Shown here: positions 8,298 to 16,839 of the stretch, one piece after another
How the letters are laid out: each line of letters opens with the position of its first letter
How positions within the stretch are numbered: the stretch's first letter is position 1
NCBI RefSeq assembly: GCF_900102875.1
Contig: NZ_FNGH01000013.1
Location: forward strand, 62,001 to 126,000
Reading direction: 5' to 3'
Length of the DNA stretch: 64,000 nucleotides
Source: Franzmannia pantelleriensis
GTDB lineage: Bacteria; Pseudomonadota; Gammaproteobacteria; Pseudomonadales; Halomonadaceae
Made by a program: the position numbers and the translations under genes
The notes under the pieces: generated by a model
What the model was told of the DNA's origin: nothing
What the model saw: the letters and a program-made list of their open reading frames with translations, nothing else
Databases searched by the model: none

Positions 8298-9497
8298 TCA
8301 GGCCAGGGGGTCGTGGTCGGGGTCGAGCTCGACCACCTGCCACGGCAGGCCCATCTCGCCGATGCGCGCCATGAAGGGGTCGGGGTCGAGCTGCTCGACG
8401 TTGAACACCCCCGCGCCCTTCCAGATGCCTTCCAGCATCAGCATGGCGCCGGTCACCGCCGGCACGCCGGTGGTGTAGGAGATGGCCTGGGACTGGACCT
8501 CGGCGTAGCACTGCTCGTGGTCGCAGATGTTGTAGATATGCACCTTGCGCCGCTTACCGTCCTTGATGCCGTCGGCGATGATGCCGATGTTGGTCTTGCC
8601 CTTGGTGCGCGGGCCCAGCGAGGCCGGGTCGGGCAGCACCGCCTTGAGGAACTCCAGCGGGGCGATCTCGGCATCGCCCACCTTGATCGGCTCGATGCTG
8701 GTCATGCCGACGTTCTCGAGCACCTTGAGGTGGGTGATGTACTTGTCGGAGAAGGTCATCCAGAAGCGGATGCGCTCCAGGCCTTTGATGTTCTGGCACA
8801 GGGATTCCATCTCCTCGTGGTAGAGGAGGTAGATGTCCTTCTCGCCGATGCCGTCGAAGTCGAACTTGCGCTTCTCGGCCAGCGGCGCGGTCTCCTTCCA
8901 CTCGCCCTTCTCCCAGTAGCGCCCCTTCGCGGTGATCTCGCGAATGTTGATCTCCGGGTTGAAGTTGGTGGCGAACGGGTAGCCGTGATCGCCGCCGTTG
9001 GCATCCAGGATGTCGATGCGGTGGATCTCATCGAACAGGTTCTTCTGGGCGTAGGCACAGTAGATATTGGTCATGCCCGGGTCGAAGCCGCAGCCCAGGG
9101 TGGCCATGTTGCCGGCGTCCTTGTAGCGGTCCTGGAAGGCCCACTGCTCCTTGTACTCGAACTTGGCCTCGTCCGGATGCTCGTAGTTGGCGGTGTCCAG
9201 GTAGGGCACGCCGGTACGCAGACAGGCCTCCATGATGGTCAGGTCCTGATAGGGCAGGGCCACGTGGATCAGCACGTCCGGTTGGAACGACTCGATCAGG
9301 GCGACCAGCGCCTCGACGTCATCGGCATCCACCTGGGCGGTCTGGATCGGCCGATCCAACTGGTCGGCGATCGCCTGGCACTTCGCCTCGTTGCGGCTGG
9401 CCAGCATGATCTCGCCGAAGACTTCGGGATGCTGGGCGCACTTGTGGGTAACGACACCGCCGACGCCGCCGGCGCCAATAATCAGGACTTTGCTCAT
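8298..9497 (-). CDS. Carboxynorspermidine/carboxyspermidine dehydrogenase (saccharopine-dehydrogenase family)
   Basis: A 399-residue NAD(P)-dependent enzyme that reductively condenses aspartate beta-semialdehyde with putrescine or diaminopropane. The N-terminal Rossmann motif is 'VLIIGAGGVGGVV', followed by the family's 'LPYQDLTIMEACL' and 'YLDTANYE', and the mid-protein 'GCGFDPGMTNIYCAYA' that is typical of the carboxynorspermidine-synthase branch rather than lysine-pathway saccharopine dehydrogenases. It is the first gene of the operon with nspC. The 170-base leader upstream has a GC-rich hairpin near 9537-9563 but no regulator site I can name. Confidence 0.92.
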   Translation of the reverse strand: MSKVLIIGAGGVGGVVTHKCAQHPEVFGEIMLASRNEAKCQAIADQLDRPIQTAQVDADDVEALVALIESFQPDVLIHVALPYQDLTIMEACLRTGVPYLDTANYEHPDEAKFEYKEQWAFQDRYKDAGNMATLGCGFDPGMTNIYCAYAQKNLFDEIHRIDILDANGGDHGYPFATNFNPEINIREITAKGRYWEKGEWKETAPLAEKRKFDFDGIGEKDIYLLYHEEMESLCQNIKGLERIRFWMTFSDKYITHLKVLENVGMTSIEPIKVGDAEIAPLEFLKAVLPDPASLGPRTKGKTNIGIIADGIKDGKRRKVHIYNICDHEQCYAEVQSQAISYTTGVPAVTGAMLMLEGIWKGAGVFNVEQLDPDPFMARIGEMGLPWQVVELDPDHDPLA

Positions 9498-9670
9498 GGG
9501 TTCGCATCCAGATCGGGTAATGTTCGGTCGTGGCCTCGCCCAGGGCCCGAAGGGCCGGCGAGAGGGCGCAGATAATGGCTCCCCATGAGGCTGCTCGCAA
9601 GTGGTTTTCGCGTCAAGTCTGAGACCAAGGTCGATCGAGATCTGGTGCGAGGTCTGAAGGCTGCTTCCGC

Positions 9671-10627
9671 CTAGCCAAGTTCACGGATCGGCTCCCCCTG
9701 TTGCCAGGCGTGGATGTCTTCCACCATTTGCTGGTAGAAGAGCCTGAACGTCTGCTCGCTGGTATATCCCAAGTGAGGTGTCAGCAGCAGCCGCCCGCTG
9801 TCAATCAGTTCGTGATCGCGAAGAGGATCATCGTCAGGCAGCGGTTCTTGATCGAATACATCGATTGCTGCCGATCCCAGTGTTTGGCTGCGCAACGCGT
9901 CCACGAGCGCTTGAGAGTCAACAATTTGCCCTCGCGATGTGTTGACAAGGCAGGCCGTAGGTTGCATTAGGCTAAGCGCCTCACGGCCTATAAGCCCCTG
10001 ACTGCGAGGCGAAAGCACCACATGTATCGATACTATATCTGACGCCTTCAATAGATCTTCCAGGGAAGCGGCAAGCTCGACGCCATGTTCATCACAAAGC
10101 GCTTGTGTCAGATTCTGTGACCAAGCCAAGACGCTCATGCCGAAGGCCTTAGCAAGTGCTGAAACCTGCTGGCCAACCTTGCCAAGCCCGACGATGCCGA
10201 GCGTCAGCCCCGCGAGGTCACGCCCCAGTCCCTGCTGCCACTGACCATTGCGCAGGTGATTTGACTCGACGACTATCCGTCGCTGGCTTGCCAGTATGAG
10301 TCCTAATGTCAGCTCGGCGGTGGTGGTTTTCCGCAATTCGGTGCCACATACCGTGATGCCTTGGCGCGCAGCAGTGTCGAGGTCGATCGAGAGGTTGCGC
10401 GAGCCCGAGGTTACGATGAGCTTCAATTTTGGCAGCCTCTCCAGCAGTGAGGCAGGGAGTGGCGTGCGCTCACGCATGACGCACAGCACATCAAACGACG
10501 AAAGGCGTTCCACCAGCGCATCGTGGTCTGTCAGTGTATCGTGGAAAACAGCGATATCATCCAGCCCGCTCCAGTCCGCTAGCCGCAGAGCATCATTACC
10601 ATAATCATCTAGAATGGCGATCTTCAT
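9671..10627 (-). CDS. D-2-hydroxyacid dehydrogenase family protein
   Basis: A 318-residue NAD-dependent 2-hydroxyacid dehydrogenase interconverting a 2-keto acid and its D-hydroxy acid. It has the Rossmann motif 'LGIVGLGKVGQQV', the catalytic arginine region 'LVNTSRGQIVD', and the Glu and His of the triad in 'DVFDQEPLP' and 'LTPHLGYTS'. I place the start at the ATG at 10627, eight bases past AGGAG; the GTG three codons earlier overlaps that ribosome site. It is the last gene of the five-gene minus-strand operon, five bases after an RraA-family gene, so it probably reduces or oxidises a product of that aldolase. Exact substrate unknown. Confidence 0.86.
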   Translation of the reverse strand: MKIAILDDYGNDALRLADWSGLDDIAVFHDTLTDHDALVERLSSFDVLCVMRERTPLPASLLERLPKLKLIVTSGSRNLSIDLDTAARQGITVCGTELRKTTTAELTLGLILASQRRIVVESNHLRNGQWQQGLGRDLAGLTLGIVGLGKVGQQVSALAKAFGMSVLAWSQNLTQALCDEHGVELAASLEDLLKASDIVSIHVVLSPRSQGLIGREALSLMQPTACLVNTSRGQIVDSQALVDALRSQTLGSAAIDVFDQEPLPDDDPLRDHELIDSGRLLLTPHLGYTSEQTFRLFYQQMVEDIHAWQQGEPIRELG

Positions 10628-10632
10628 GCTCT

Positions 10633-11340
10633 TCACTCCTGGTGAAACGGCCAGTCAACGGGGCCATCATCATATCGAAGGCCTTTATCAGCCAATTTAT
10701 CCCGCAAGCCCAGCAGGTCGAGCGTCTTGCCGCCTTGTTTGATCGCGCTGCGCATGGCCTCTTCCTTTTCGATGCGCTTTTGTGAGGCTGCAAGGACCTC
10801 GGCTGCACCTTGCCGTGGCACCAATACAACACCATCATCATCGGCCACGACGACATCGCCAGGAATAACCAGGCGTCCACCACACATGATGGGAACGTTA
10901 ACGGCACCTACCGTCTCCTTGACGGTGCCCTGTGGACTGATAGCGCGTGACCAGACGGGGAACCCTTGCTCTCGCAGGTCTCTTATATCGCGTGCGCCTG
11001 TGTCCAGAACGGCGCCTACACCGCCTCGCTGCGAGACAAACTCGGCCAGCACATCGCCGAAAAAGCCATCGAGGCTGCGTGAAGTAGTTCCCACGACCAA
11101 CACATCTCCCGGTTCCATCAACTCGATGGCGACATGCAACATCCAATTGTCCCCTGGCGCGCACAATACCGTGATGGCTGATCCAGCTATCGCGGCGCCC
11201 GGAACGCCCGCCCGAATCTCTGGCTCCATGGCACCAGTCCGCCCTTGTGCTTCATGTACAGTCGCAACGCCGCATCTACCGAGTTCCTGTATAACATCGG
11301 TGGCTGCGCGCTCGATTGTTCTTACGGCAAGCTTGTTCAT
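10633..11340 (-). CDS. RraA-family aldolase (4-carboxy-4-hydroxy-2-oxoadipate aldolase/oxaloacetate decarboxylase type)
   Basis: A 235-residue RraA-fold protein. The RraA superfamily holds RNase E regulators and class II pyruvate aldolases (HMG/CHA aldolase); the catabolic surroundings favour an aldolase. The metal and substrate residues are suggested by 'GAVLDTGARDIRDL' (the R-D pair of the family) and by 'GDVVVADDDGVVLVP'. Length is slightly more than regulatory RraA (about 160) and matches the aldolases. It lies 36 bases after the TctA gene in the same direction. A second RraA homologue is on the other arm of the divergent cluster. Confidence 0.85.
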   Translation of the reverse strand: MNKLAVRTIERAATDVIQELGRCGVATVHEAQGRTGAMEPEIRAGVPGAAIAGSAITVLCAPGDNWMLHVAIELMEPGDVLVVGTTSRSLDGFFGDVLAEFVSQRGGVGAVLDTGARDIRDLREQGFPVWSRAISPQGTVKETVGAVNVPIMCGGRLVIPGDVVVADDDGVVLVPRQGAAEVLAASQKRIEKEEAMRSAIKQGGKTLDLLGLRDKLADKGLRYDDGPVDWPFHQE

Positions 11341-11376
11341 GCATATATCCTCGTGATGGTAGATAGTAATACTGGT

Positions 11377-12873
11377 TCAAGCTGAGGGCTTAGGCGGTTT
11401 CAAACTTCCCCAGACGACCCATAACAGCAGCAGGACTGCCAGTAACAGGAAGCCGGCACTGACTGGACGCTCAAGGAAGACCATGAAGTCACCTCGGCTT
11501 AGCAGCATGGAGCGTCGTAGGTTTTCTTCGAGCATTGGACCAAGAATAAAACCGAGCAGTAGAGGTGCAGCTTCAAATCCCAGTTTGATCAGCAGATAAC
11601 CTACCCCTGCGAAGCCGGCTACCAGGAGTACATCGATTACTGAACGGTCAAGGCTATAGACGCCCGCGCATATCAGAAGAATGATGATAGGGAAAAGGAG
11701 ACGATAGGGTATTTGCAGTATCTTCACCCACACTTTTATGAGTGGAATGTTGAGCACCAGGAGCATCAGGTTTCCAATCAAGAAGCTTACGATCAACCCC
11801 CAGAAAAGATCTGGATTTTCCGTAACAACTCTGGGGCCAGGCGCAATACCATGAATCATTAGAGCGCCCAGCATTAGTGCCATGATCGCATCGCCGGGTA
11901 TGCCCAGTGTGAGCGTTGGTATGAATGAGGACTGAGCAGCAGCATTGTTAGCTCCCTCGGGGGCAGCAATCCCGGGAACTGCGCCCTTGCCAAAGGTATC
12001 AGGCTTGGAGGAAATGCGTTTTTCTACGGCATAGGCCATGAACGAGGCCATCGAGCCGCCACCTGTTCCTGGCAGAATGCCCACGGCAGTACCTACGCCA
12101 GAACCGCGCAAGATAGGCCAGCCAGACTCGCGCCACTCCTTCCGCGTTGGGAGCAGCGAGCGGAACGTCACGCGGGTACTACTTGCTCCGTCAGCGGCCT
12201 TGCCGATACTTGAAATGACTTCAGAAACACCGAACAGCGCCATGGCAATGACGATGATGCTGATACCGTCAAATAGCTCAGGGATTCCGAAGGTCATGCG
12301 CATGGCGCCACTATTGACGTCGATGCCAACCAAGCCGATCAGCAGCCCCAAGACTACACTCGCTAGCCCAATCAGTGGTCGACCCTGGCTAATGGACCCC
12401 GCTGCCACCAGGCCTAGCACCATCATCGAGAAGTAGTCCGCCGAGTGGAACGATAACGCAAGCTGAGCTAGTGGCGGAGCCATCAGAATCAGCACGATGA
12501 TGGCGAAGCAGCTGCCAATAAAAGATGCAATGGTAGTAATCAACAGCGCTGCACCGGCACGGCCATTTTGTGCCATGGGGTAGCCGTCAAGGCAGATGAC
12601 GGCCGAAGAGGCTGTACCTGGCAAGTTAAGTAGAATCGAGGCGATAGAGCCACCGTACTGGGCGCCATAGTAGATACCTGCCAGCATGACCAGAGCGGCA
12701 GTAGCCGGGACATGAAATGTCAGTGGCATCAGGAGTGATACCGCCGCCAGATGGCCAATACCGGGTAAAACGCCCACGATCATTCCAACGCTCACACCAA
12801 GCAGGCAGTAGAGCAGGTTTTCCATGGTCAACGCGGTGGCTAGACCGAGCTGGAGGCTCTCTAGTAGATCCAT
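11377..12873 (-). CDS. tctA: Tripartite tricarboxylate transporter, large permease TctA
   Basis: A 498-residue inner-membrane protein with about eleven helices, the large permease of a TTT system that imports a carboxylate together with a binding protein. The motif 'VGVLPGIGHLAAVSLLMPLTF' near residue 35 and the repeat 'VGILPGTGGGSMASFMAYAVEK' near residue 250 are diagnostic of TctA. The ATG at 12873 is preceded by TGGAG at a good distance and lies two bases past the stop of TctB; the frame extends 20 codons upstream into that gene. It forms one operon with TctB and TctC. Confidence 0.93.
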   Translation of the reverse strand: MDLLESLQLGLATALTMENLLYCLLGVSVGMIVGVLPGIGHLAAVSLLMPLTFHVPATAALVMLAGIYYGAQYGGSIASILLNLPGTASSAVICLDGYPMAQNGRAGAALLITTIASFIGSCFAIIVLILMAPPLAQLALSFHSADYFSMMVLGLVAAGSISQGRPLIGLASVVLGLLIGLVGIDVNSGAMRMTFGIPELFDGISIIVIAMALFGVSEVISSIGKAADGASSTRVTFRSLLPTRKEWRESGWPILRGSGVGTAVGILPGTGGGSMASFMAYAVEKRISSKPDTFGKGAVPGIAAPEGANNAAAQSSFIPTLTLGIPGDAIMALMLGALMIHGIAPGPRVVTENPDLFWGLIVSFLIGNLMLLVLNIPLIKVWVKILQIPYRLLFPIIILLICAGVYSLDRSVIDVLLVAGFAGVGYLLIKLGFEAAPLLLGFILGPMLEENLRRSMLLSRGDFMVFLERPVSAGFLLLAVLLLLWVVWGSLKPPKPSA

Positions 12874-12875
12874 GG

Positions 12876-13322
12876 TCAACTCCAGGTGACAAACGGGATA
12901 GGCACGCCTAGTACCAAGGCAAATAATCCCCAAACAGCAGGTACGAGCACGCTGGCAAGTAGGGTCAGAGCAAGCTTATTGGCCTTGCGGTCAGCGAGCC
13001 CGGCAAGCAACACTACAGCGAGGCCGGCAGGGGCAAATCCAAATCGTGGCAAGAGCAATGCAAAAGCAACGATTGCGGCGGGAATGACTAGCCATGGGCG
13101 CAGGTTTAGGGCAGCGAGTCTCTCTCTTGTGCGTAGCGAGCTCAGCATGATGCCAACGCCTAGCAGTAACAGCAGCGTGGCGAGGGTTATAGGGAAGAAA
13201 CCCGGACCCATACGCCGCGGGGTGCCGAAGCTATAGTCGGATGCAACGACTAGTACCAGGCCCCCAAGCAGCACGCAGACTATCCCTGCCAAGAAATCCT
13301 TGGAGATAAGTACGTTCATCAT
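12876..13322 (-). CDS. tctB: Tripartite tricarboxylate transporter, small permease TctB
   Basis: A 148-residue membrane protein with four predicted helices, matching the small TctB subunit in length and in the 'PRRMGPGFFPITLA' motif after helix 1. It pairs with TctA in the inner membrane. It lies between the TctC and TctA genes with short spacers, the usual TTT operon order C-B-A. Confidence 0.9.
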   Translation of the reverse strand: MMNVLISKDFLAGIVCVLLGGLVLVVASDYSFGTPRRMGPGFFPITLATLLLLLGVGIMLSSLRTRERLAALNLRPWLVIPAAIVAFALLLPRFGFAPAGLAVVLLAGLADRKANKLALTLLASVLVPAVWGLFALVLGVPIPFVTWS

Positions 13323-13376
13323 GTAACCCCGTATAGAGGTGGCCGAAGCTCATTACGAGAGCCTCGGCCAGTGGTC

Positions 13377-14348
13377 TCAGTCAGCGCTGATGCCGGCTGC
13401 TTCGATGATGGTTGAGAACTGCTCGCGCAGTTCATCCAGCATCTGACTGAACTCATCAGAGGTCATTGGGGACACAATCGCGCCACGATCAGCAAAGGCG
13501 CTCTGGGCCTCCTCGGTTGCCAGATAGGCCGCTACATCCTCGTAGATCTTTTCAATGATTTCGTCACTGACGCCCGATGGAGCGAACAAGCCTGCCCACT
13601 GGCCTGCCGCGACGTTGGGTACGCCGCCTTCAATCAGTGTCGGGAGGTCTGGGTGAGACTCCACGCGCTCCTGGCGTGCGACTCCCAGCAGCTTGATATC
13701 ATCGCTGTCAACGAACGGCCCTACGGACGACAGCGCCAGCACGCCGACTTCGGCTTCGCCAGATGCTACCGCTGTGGCTGCCGGCGCCCCGCCCCGGTAG
13801 GGAATGTGGACGGTATCAATGCCAGTTTCATAGTTGATCCACTCTGGCACGATATGATTCAACGAGCCTATGCCGGCCGAGGCGAAGCTGATGTCTCCGG
13901 GGTTGGCCTCGGCATATGCAATGTACTCCTCTGTCGTGTCGAATGGAGCGCCGCTGTAGGCTGCTAGAACCAGCGGCGTATCACTGATCATGGTGATCGG
14001 GCGGAAGTCCGAGGCGGGATCGTAGGGAATGTCGTCGAATAGATAGGGATTGATGACGTTGACGCCCATGTCGGCGACGAAGAGGGTATGGCCATCTGGG
14101 GTTGAGCGGGCTACGGCAGTGGCAGCAACAAAGCCGGCCCCGCCTGTACGGTTGTCGACGATGACTTCTTGTCCCCAGACCGGCGTCATGGCCTCGGCCA
14201 CAGTGCGAGCGGCAATATCGGCAATCCCGCCCGGGGCATATGGGACGATGATAGTGACGGTTTGTTCAGGCCATGCATGAGCCGATAGGGGAACGGTGGC
14301 GAGTGCGATGGCGCTGATGGCGCTGGCAAGAACCTTTTTGCTGTTCAT
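13377..14348 (-). CDS. tctC: Tripartite tricarboxylate transporter substrate-binding protein (Bug family)
   Basis: A 323-residue periplasmic binding protein of the Bug/TctC family. The signal peptide (residues 1-24, cleaved after SAHA) is followed by 'WPEQTVTIIVPYAPGGIADIAAR', the classic carboxylate-clamp region, and 'NRTGGAGFVAA'. AAGGA eight bases upstream supports ATG at 14348 rather than the longer open frame. It is first in the minus-strand operon and faces the GntR-type regulator across a 231-base intergenic region. Bug proteins bind mono-, di- or tricarboxylates and some aromatic acids; the ligand here is unknown. Confidence 0.93.
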   Translation of the reverse strand: MNSKKVLASAISAIALATVPLSAHAWPEQTVTIIVPYAPGGIADIAARTVAEAMTPVWGQEVIVDNRTGGAGFVAATAVARSTPDGHTLFVADMGVNVINPYLFDDIPYDPASDFRPITMISDTPLVLAAYSGAPFDTTEEYIAYAEANPGDISFASAGIGSLNHIVPEWINYETGIDTVHIPYRGGAPAATAVASGEAEVGVLALSSVGPFVDSDDIKLLGVARQERVESHPDLPTLIEGGVPNVAAGQWAGLFAPSGVSDEIIEKIYEDVAAYLATEEAQSAFADRGAIVSPMTSDEFSQMLDELREQFSTIIEAAGISAD

Positions 14349-14491
14349 GATGCGATCCTTTTTATCGTTATGACGGTGTGCTTGGCGTGTGACTTGAGCC
14401 TCACGAGCGTCGGGGGGCGTATCTCCCTCCTCGGCGCCGGTCGGCAGTCTCGTCGTGCCCTCCAGTGGCCAGTCGAATCCTGCCTCAAGGT

Positions 14492-14546
14492 TTGACCAAT
14501 TTTTGTAATAGGTCAAGAAATGGTTGCCCAATTTTTTCGGGCGACC
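14492..14546. promoter_or_regulatory. Candidate operators for the GntR/FCD regulator
   Basis: The 231-base region between the TctC gene and the divergent regulator holds two inverted repeats: TTGACC-N13-GGTCAA at 14492-14516 and GGTTGCCC-N9-GGGCGACC at 14522-14546 (one mismatch). They lie 34-88 bases ahead of the regulator's start, where an autoregulating FadR-type protein would act on both promoters. The arms do not match the usual short TnGTnnnACnA site, so the assignment is only positional. Confidence 0.4.
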
Positions 14547-14579
14547 TAACATCATAGAGGGTTACTCAGGGGGGAGGTT

Positions 14580-15320
14580 ATGGAAGAGCATCACGCAACA
14601 CTGGTTCAGCTGCGTGCCTATCTGTCGCAAAGCGGCAAGCGGCCCAACGACCGGTTGCCCCCAGAGCGCGAGCTGGCGCAGCAAGTGGGTGTTACCCGGG
14701 GTGAGGTTCGCAAGGCGCTGGCCATACTCGAAAAGGAGGGGTTGGTATGGCGACATGTCGGTAAGGGGACCTTTGTGGGTGATCGATCGCCTCTCAAGTC
14801 GCTCGATCCCACGCACCTTGTCCATCACTGTAGCCCCTCTGATGTAGTTCGAGCGCGCATGACCTTTGAGCCAGCACTGGCTGCTGAAGCCGCGCTACAA
14901 GCGACGCCGAGGGACATCGAGGCGATGCGAGAGGTGGCTAGGCAGAGCCGAGAAGCGAAGACGTGGCGAGAATATGAAGCCTGCGACAATCAGTTTCACA
15001 AGTTGATAGCTGATTCGACACAGAATCTGATTACGTCTTCGATGTTTGACATGCTACTAAGCGTTAGGCGAACCATGGTGTGGTGCCGCCGGCGTACCGA
15101 CACCGTGCGTCCGTTGCCTGATCACCATTCGTTCAACGAGCACGAGTACATCATTGATGCTATCGCTGAGCGTGACGCCGCCTCAGCGTCAGCGCGTATG
15201 CTTGAGCACTTGCTGAGCGTCGAACGGCAGTTGCTGACTCCCCACTCTCCGCTGGCGCTGACCAAGCCCGTCGGGCGTGACGCGGAGCATGATAACCAAT
15301 TAGACCAATACAACCAATAA
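14580..15320 (+). CDS. GntR-family transcription regulator with FCD domain
   Basis: A 246-residue FadR-type regulator. The N-terminal winged helix (residues 8-75) contains 'LPPERELAQQVGVTRGEVRKAL' and 'GKGTFVG', and the C-terminal FCD ligand domain covers about residues 90-225 with the Asp/His metal-binding pattern ('ACDNQFHKLIAD', 'DHHSFNEHEYIIDAI'). A strong GGGGAGG precedes ATG. It is divergent from the TctCBA operon and followed in the same direction by RraA-, FAH- and TauE-family genes, so it most likely senses the imported carboxylate or its product and controls both arms. The last codons hold three ACCAAT repeats. Confidence 0.9.
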   Translation: MEEHHATLVQLRAYLSQSGKRPNDRLPPERELAQQVGVTRGEVRKALAILEKEGLVWRHVGKGTFVGDRSPLKSLDPTHLVHHCSPSDVVRARMTFEPALAAEAALQATPRDIEAMREVARQSREAKTWREYEACDNQFHKLIADSTQNLITSSMFDMLLSVRRTMVWCRRRTDTVRPLPDHHSFNEHEYIIDAIAERDAASASARMLEHLLSVERQLLTPHSPLALTKPVGRDAEHDNQLDQYNQ

Positions 15321-15355
15321 TTCGGCTGTCCCACGTTAAACGCCAGGAGACGCTT

Positions 15356-16030
15356 GTGATGACGACTCAACGATTAGATGCCCAGACGCTAGAGCGCTGC
15401 CGCTCACTGTCCACCTCGAGCCTGAGCGATGCGCTAGACAAGCACGGCCTCCCCGGAGCCGTTGAAGGGCTTCGCCCACTTCTGCCAGAGGCATGCATAG
15501 CTGGTCAGGCTTTTACCCTGGCGTACATGCCTGTCAGCGCGGAAGGGGGCACTGTGGGGGATTTTCTGGATGATCTTGGCGTGGGCGATGTTGTGGTGAT
15601 CGATAATCGCGGACGTACCGACTGTACCGTATGGGGCAACATAATGACCGAAGTCGCCAAGCGCAACGGTGTCGAAGGTACAGTAGTGGATGGCGTCAAT
15701 CGTGATCTTCAGGAGAGCTTGGCGTTGAGCTACCCAATCTGGTCAAGGCAGGGCCACATGCGGACCGGCAAGGATCGAGTAATGCTTCAGGCCGTCAATG
15801 TGCCAGTTTGCCTTGGTACGGTGCGGGTCGAGCCTGGCGACCTCATTTGCGCAGATGGTAATGGCGTTGTAGTGATTCCGCTTGGGCATCATGAAGACGT
15901 ATTGGCTACCGCAGAGGGTATTGAGCACACCGAGGATAAGATTCTGAAAGATATTCGCAGTGGGATGGCTCTTGGTGAAGCGCGCTCTCAGCACGGTTAC
16001 CACGGCCTACAGACTCGAGGTGCTAATTGA
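15356..16030 (+). CDS. RraA-family aldolase or decarboxylase, second copy
   Basis: A 224-residue RraA-fold protein, only distantly similar to the copy on the other arm. It has 'STSSLSDALDKHGLPG' at the N-terminus, 'EGTVVDGVNRDLQE' with the conserved R-D pair, and 'PGDLICADGNGVVVIP'. AGGAG lies six bases before GTG (15356) and nine before ATG (15359), so either may be used. It starts 35 bases after the regulator and would be cotranscribed with it. As part of a catabolic cluster it is more likely a pyruvate-type aldolase or oxaloacetate decarboxylase than an RNase E regulator. Confidence 0.83.
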   Translation: MMTTQRLDAQTLERCRSLSTSSLSDALDKHGLPGAVEGLRPLLPEACIAGQAFTLAYMPVSAEGGTVGDFLDDLGVGDVVVIDNRGRTDCTVWGNIMTEVAKRNGVEGTVVDGVNRDLQESLALSYPIWSRQGHMRTGKDRVMLQAVNVPVCLGTVRVEPGDLICADGNGVVVIPLGHHEDVLATAEGIEHTEDKILKDIRSGMALGEARSQHGYHGLQTRGAN

Positions 16031-16071
16031 AATCCGTCGTTGATAATGCCACTACAACTTGAGGACCTGTC

Positions 16072-16773
16072 ATGAGCTCGGACTCCCTGGTAATACCAGC
16101 CCCTGAGATGGCCACTTTGCCCGTCTTGGGTGGTGAACAGCGCTTTCCTGTCCATCGTATCTATTGTGTTGGTCGTAACTTTGCCGCTCATGCGGTAGAA
16201 ATGGGGCATGACCCAAATAAGGAGCCGCCCTTCTTCTTCCAAAAGAGCAGCACGACGCTGATTACGGATAGCGGAGACTTTGTCTATCCTCCAGCCACTC
16301 AAGACGTTCACCATGAAGTTGAGCTAGTGGTAGCCTTGGCCAAGGGTGGTGAGGATATTCCCGTTGATCAGGCTCTAGCGCATGTGTATGGATATGCCGT
16401 TGGTCTCGATATGACACGACGGGATATTCAAGCCGAGATGAAGAAAATGGGGCGTCCATGGGATACCGCGAAAAGCTTCGAGGGTGCTGCTCCTTGTGGC
16501 ACTCTAGCGCCAGCCGCAAAGATCGGCCATCCCGACTCGGGGGCAATCTGGTTAAATATCAACGGTGAGCTGCGTCAGCAGGGCAATCTTGATCAGATGA
16601 TCTGGAAAGTGCCGGAAGTCATCTCCCAGCTATCTCGATTGTTCCGCTTGCGTGCTGGCGACCTCATCATGACGGGAACGCCCTCTGGCGTTGGTTCTGT
16701 ATCGATTGGGGATATCTTGCAGGGAGGCATAGAAGGTGTTGGTGAGCTGCATACGCGCGTGGTGGCTGGCTAG
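16072..16773 (+). CDS. Fumarylacetoacetate hydrolase (FAH) family enzyme
   Basis: A 233-residue member of the FAH superfamily, closest in shape to fumarylpyruvate hydrolases and acylpyruvases. The N-terminal 'IYCVGRNFAAHAVEMG' and 'PPFFFQKSSTTLI' bind substrate, the metal is held by Glu residues in 'DVHHEVELVVAL' and by the Asp in 'GYAVGLDMTRRDIQ', and the C-terminal 'LIMTGTPSGVGSV' is typical. It would cleave or decarboxylate a 2,4-dioxo or 2-oxo acid. It lies 41 bases after the second RraA gene, consistent with successive steps of one pathway. Confidence 0.9.
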   Translation: MSSDSLVIPAPEMATLPVLGGEQRFPVHRIYCVGRNFAAHAVEMGHDPNKEPPFFFQKSSTTLITDSGDFVYPPATQDVHHEVELVVALAKGGEDIPVDQALAHVYGYAVGLDMTRRDIQAEMKKMGRPWDTAKSFEGAAPCGTLAPAAKIGHPDSGAIWLNINGELRQQGNLDQMIWKVPEVISQLSRLFRLRAGDLIMTGTPSGVGSVSIGDILQGGIEGVGELHTRVVAG

Positions 16774-16839
16774 TAAGTCATTGGGTAGACGGTTTACAGC
16801 ATCGATTCTGGAGATGAGGCTCGAAAGCCCCTTGTCCCG

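Noticed and set aside
6840-9575. Open frame of 911 codons on the plus strand
   Set aside because: It is antisense to the aspartate kinase, NspC and dehydrogenase genes, which have clear domains. The translation is rich in Val, Gly, His and Arg with no recognisable domain, as expected for the shadow of GC-rich coding DNA.
9498-9670. Riboswitch or leader regulator upstream of the polyamine operon
   Set aside because: A GC-rich hairpin is present near 9537-9563, but it matches no riboswitch class I know and lacks other conserved parts.
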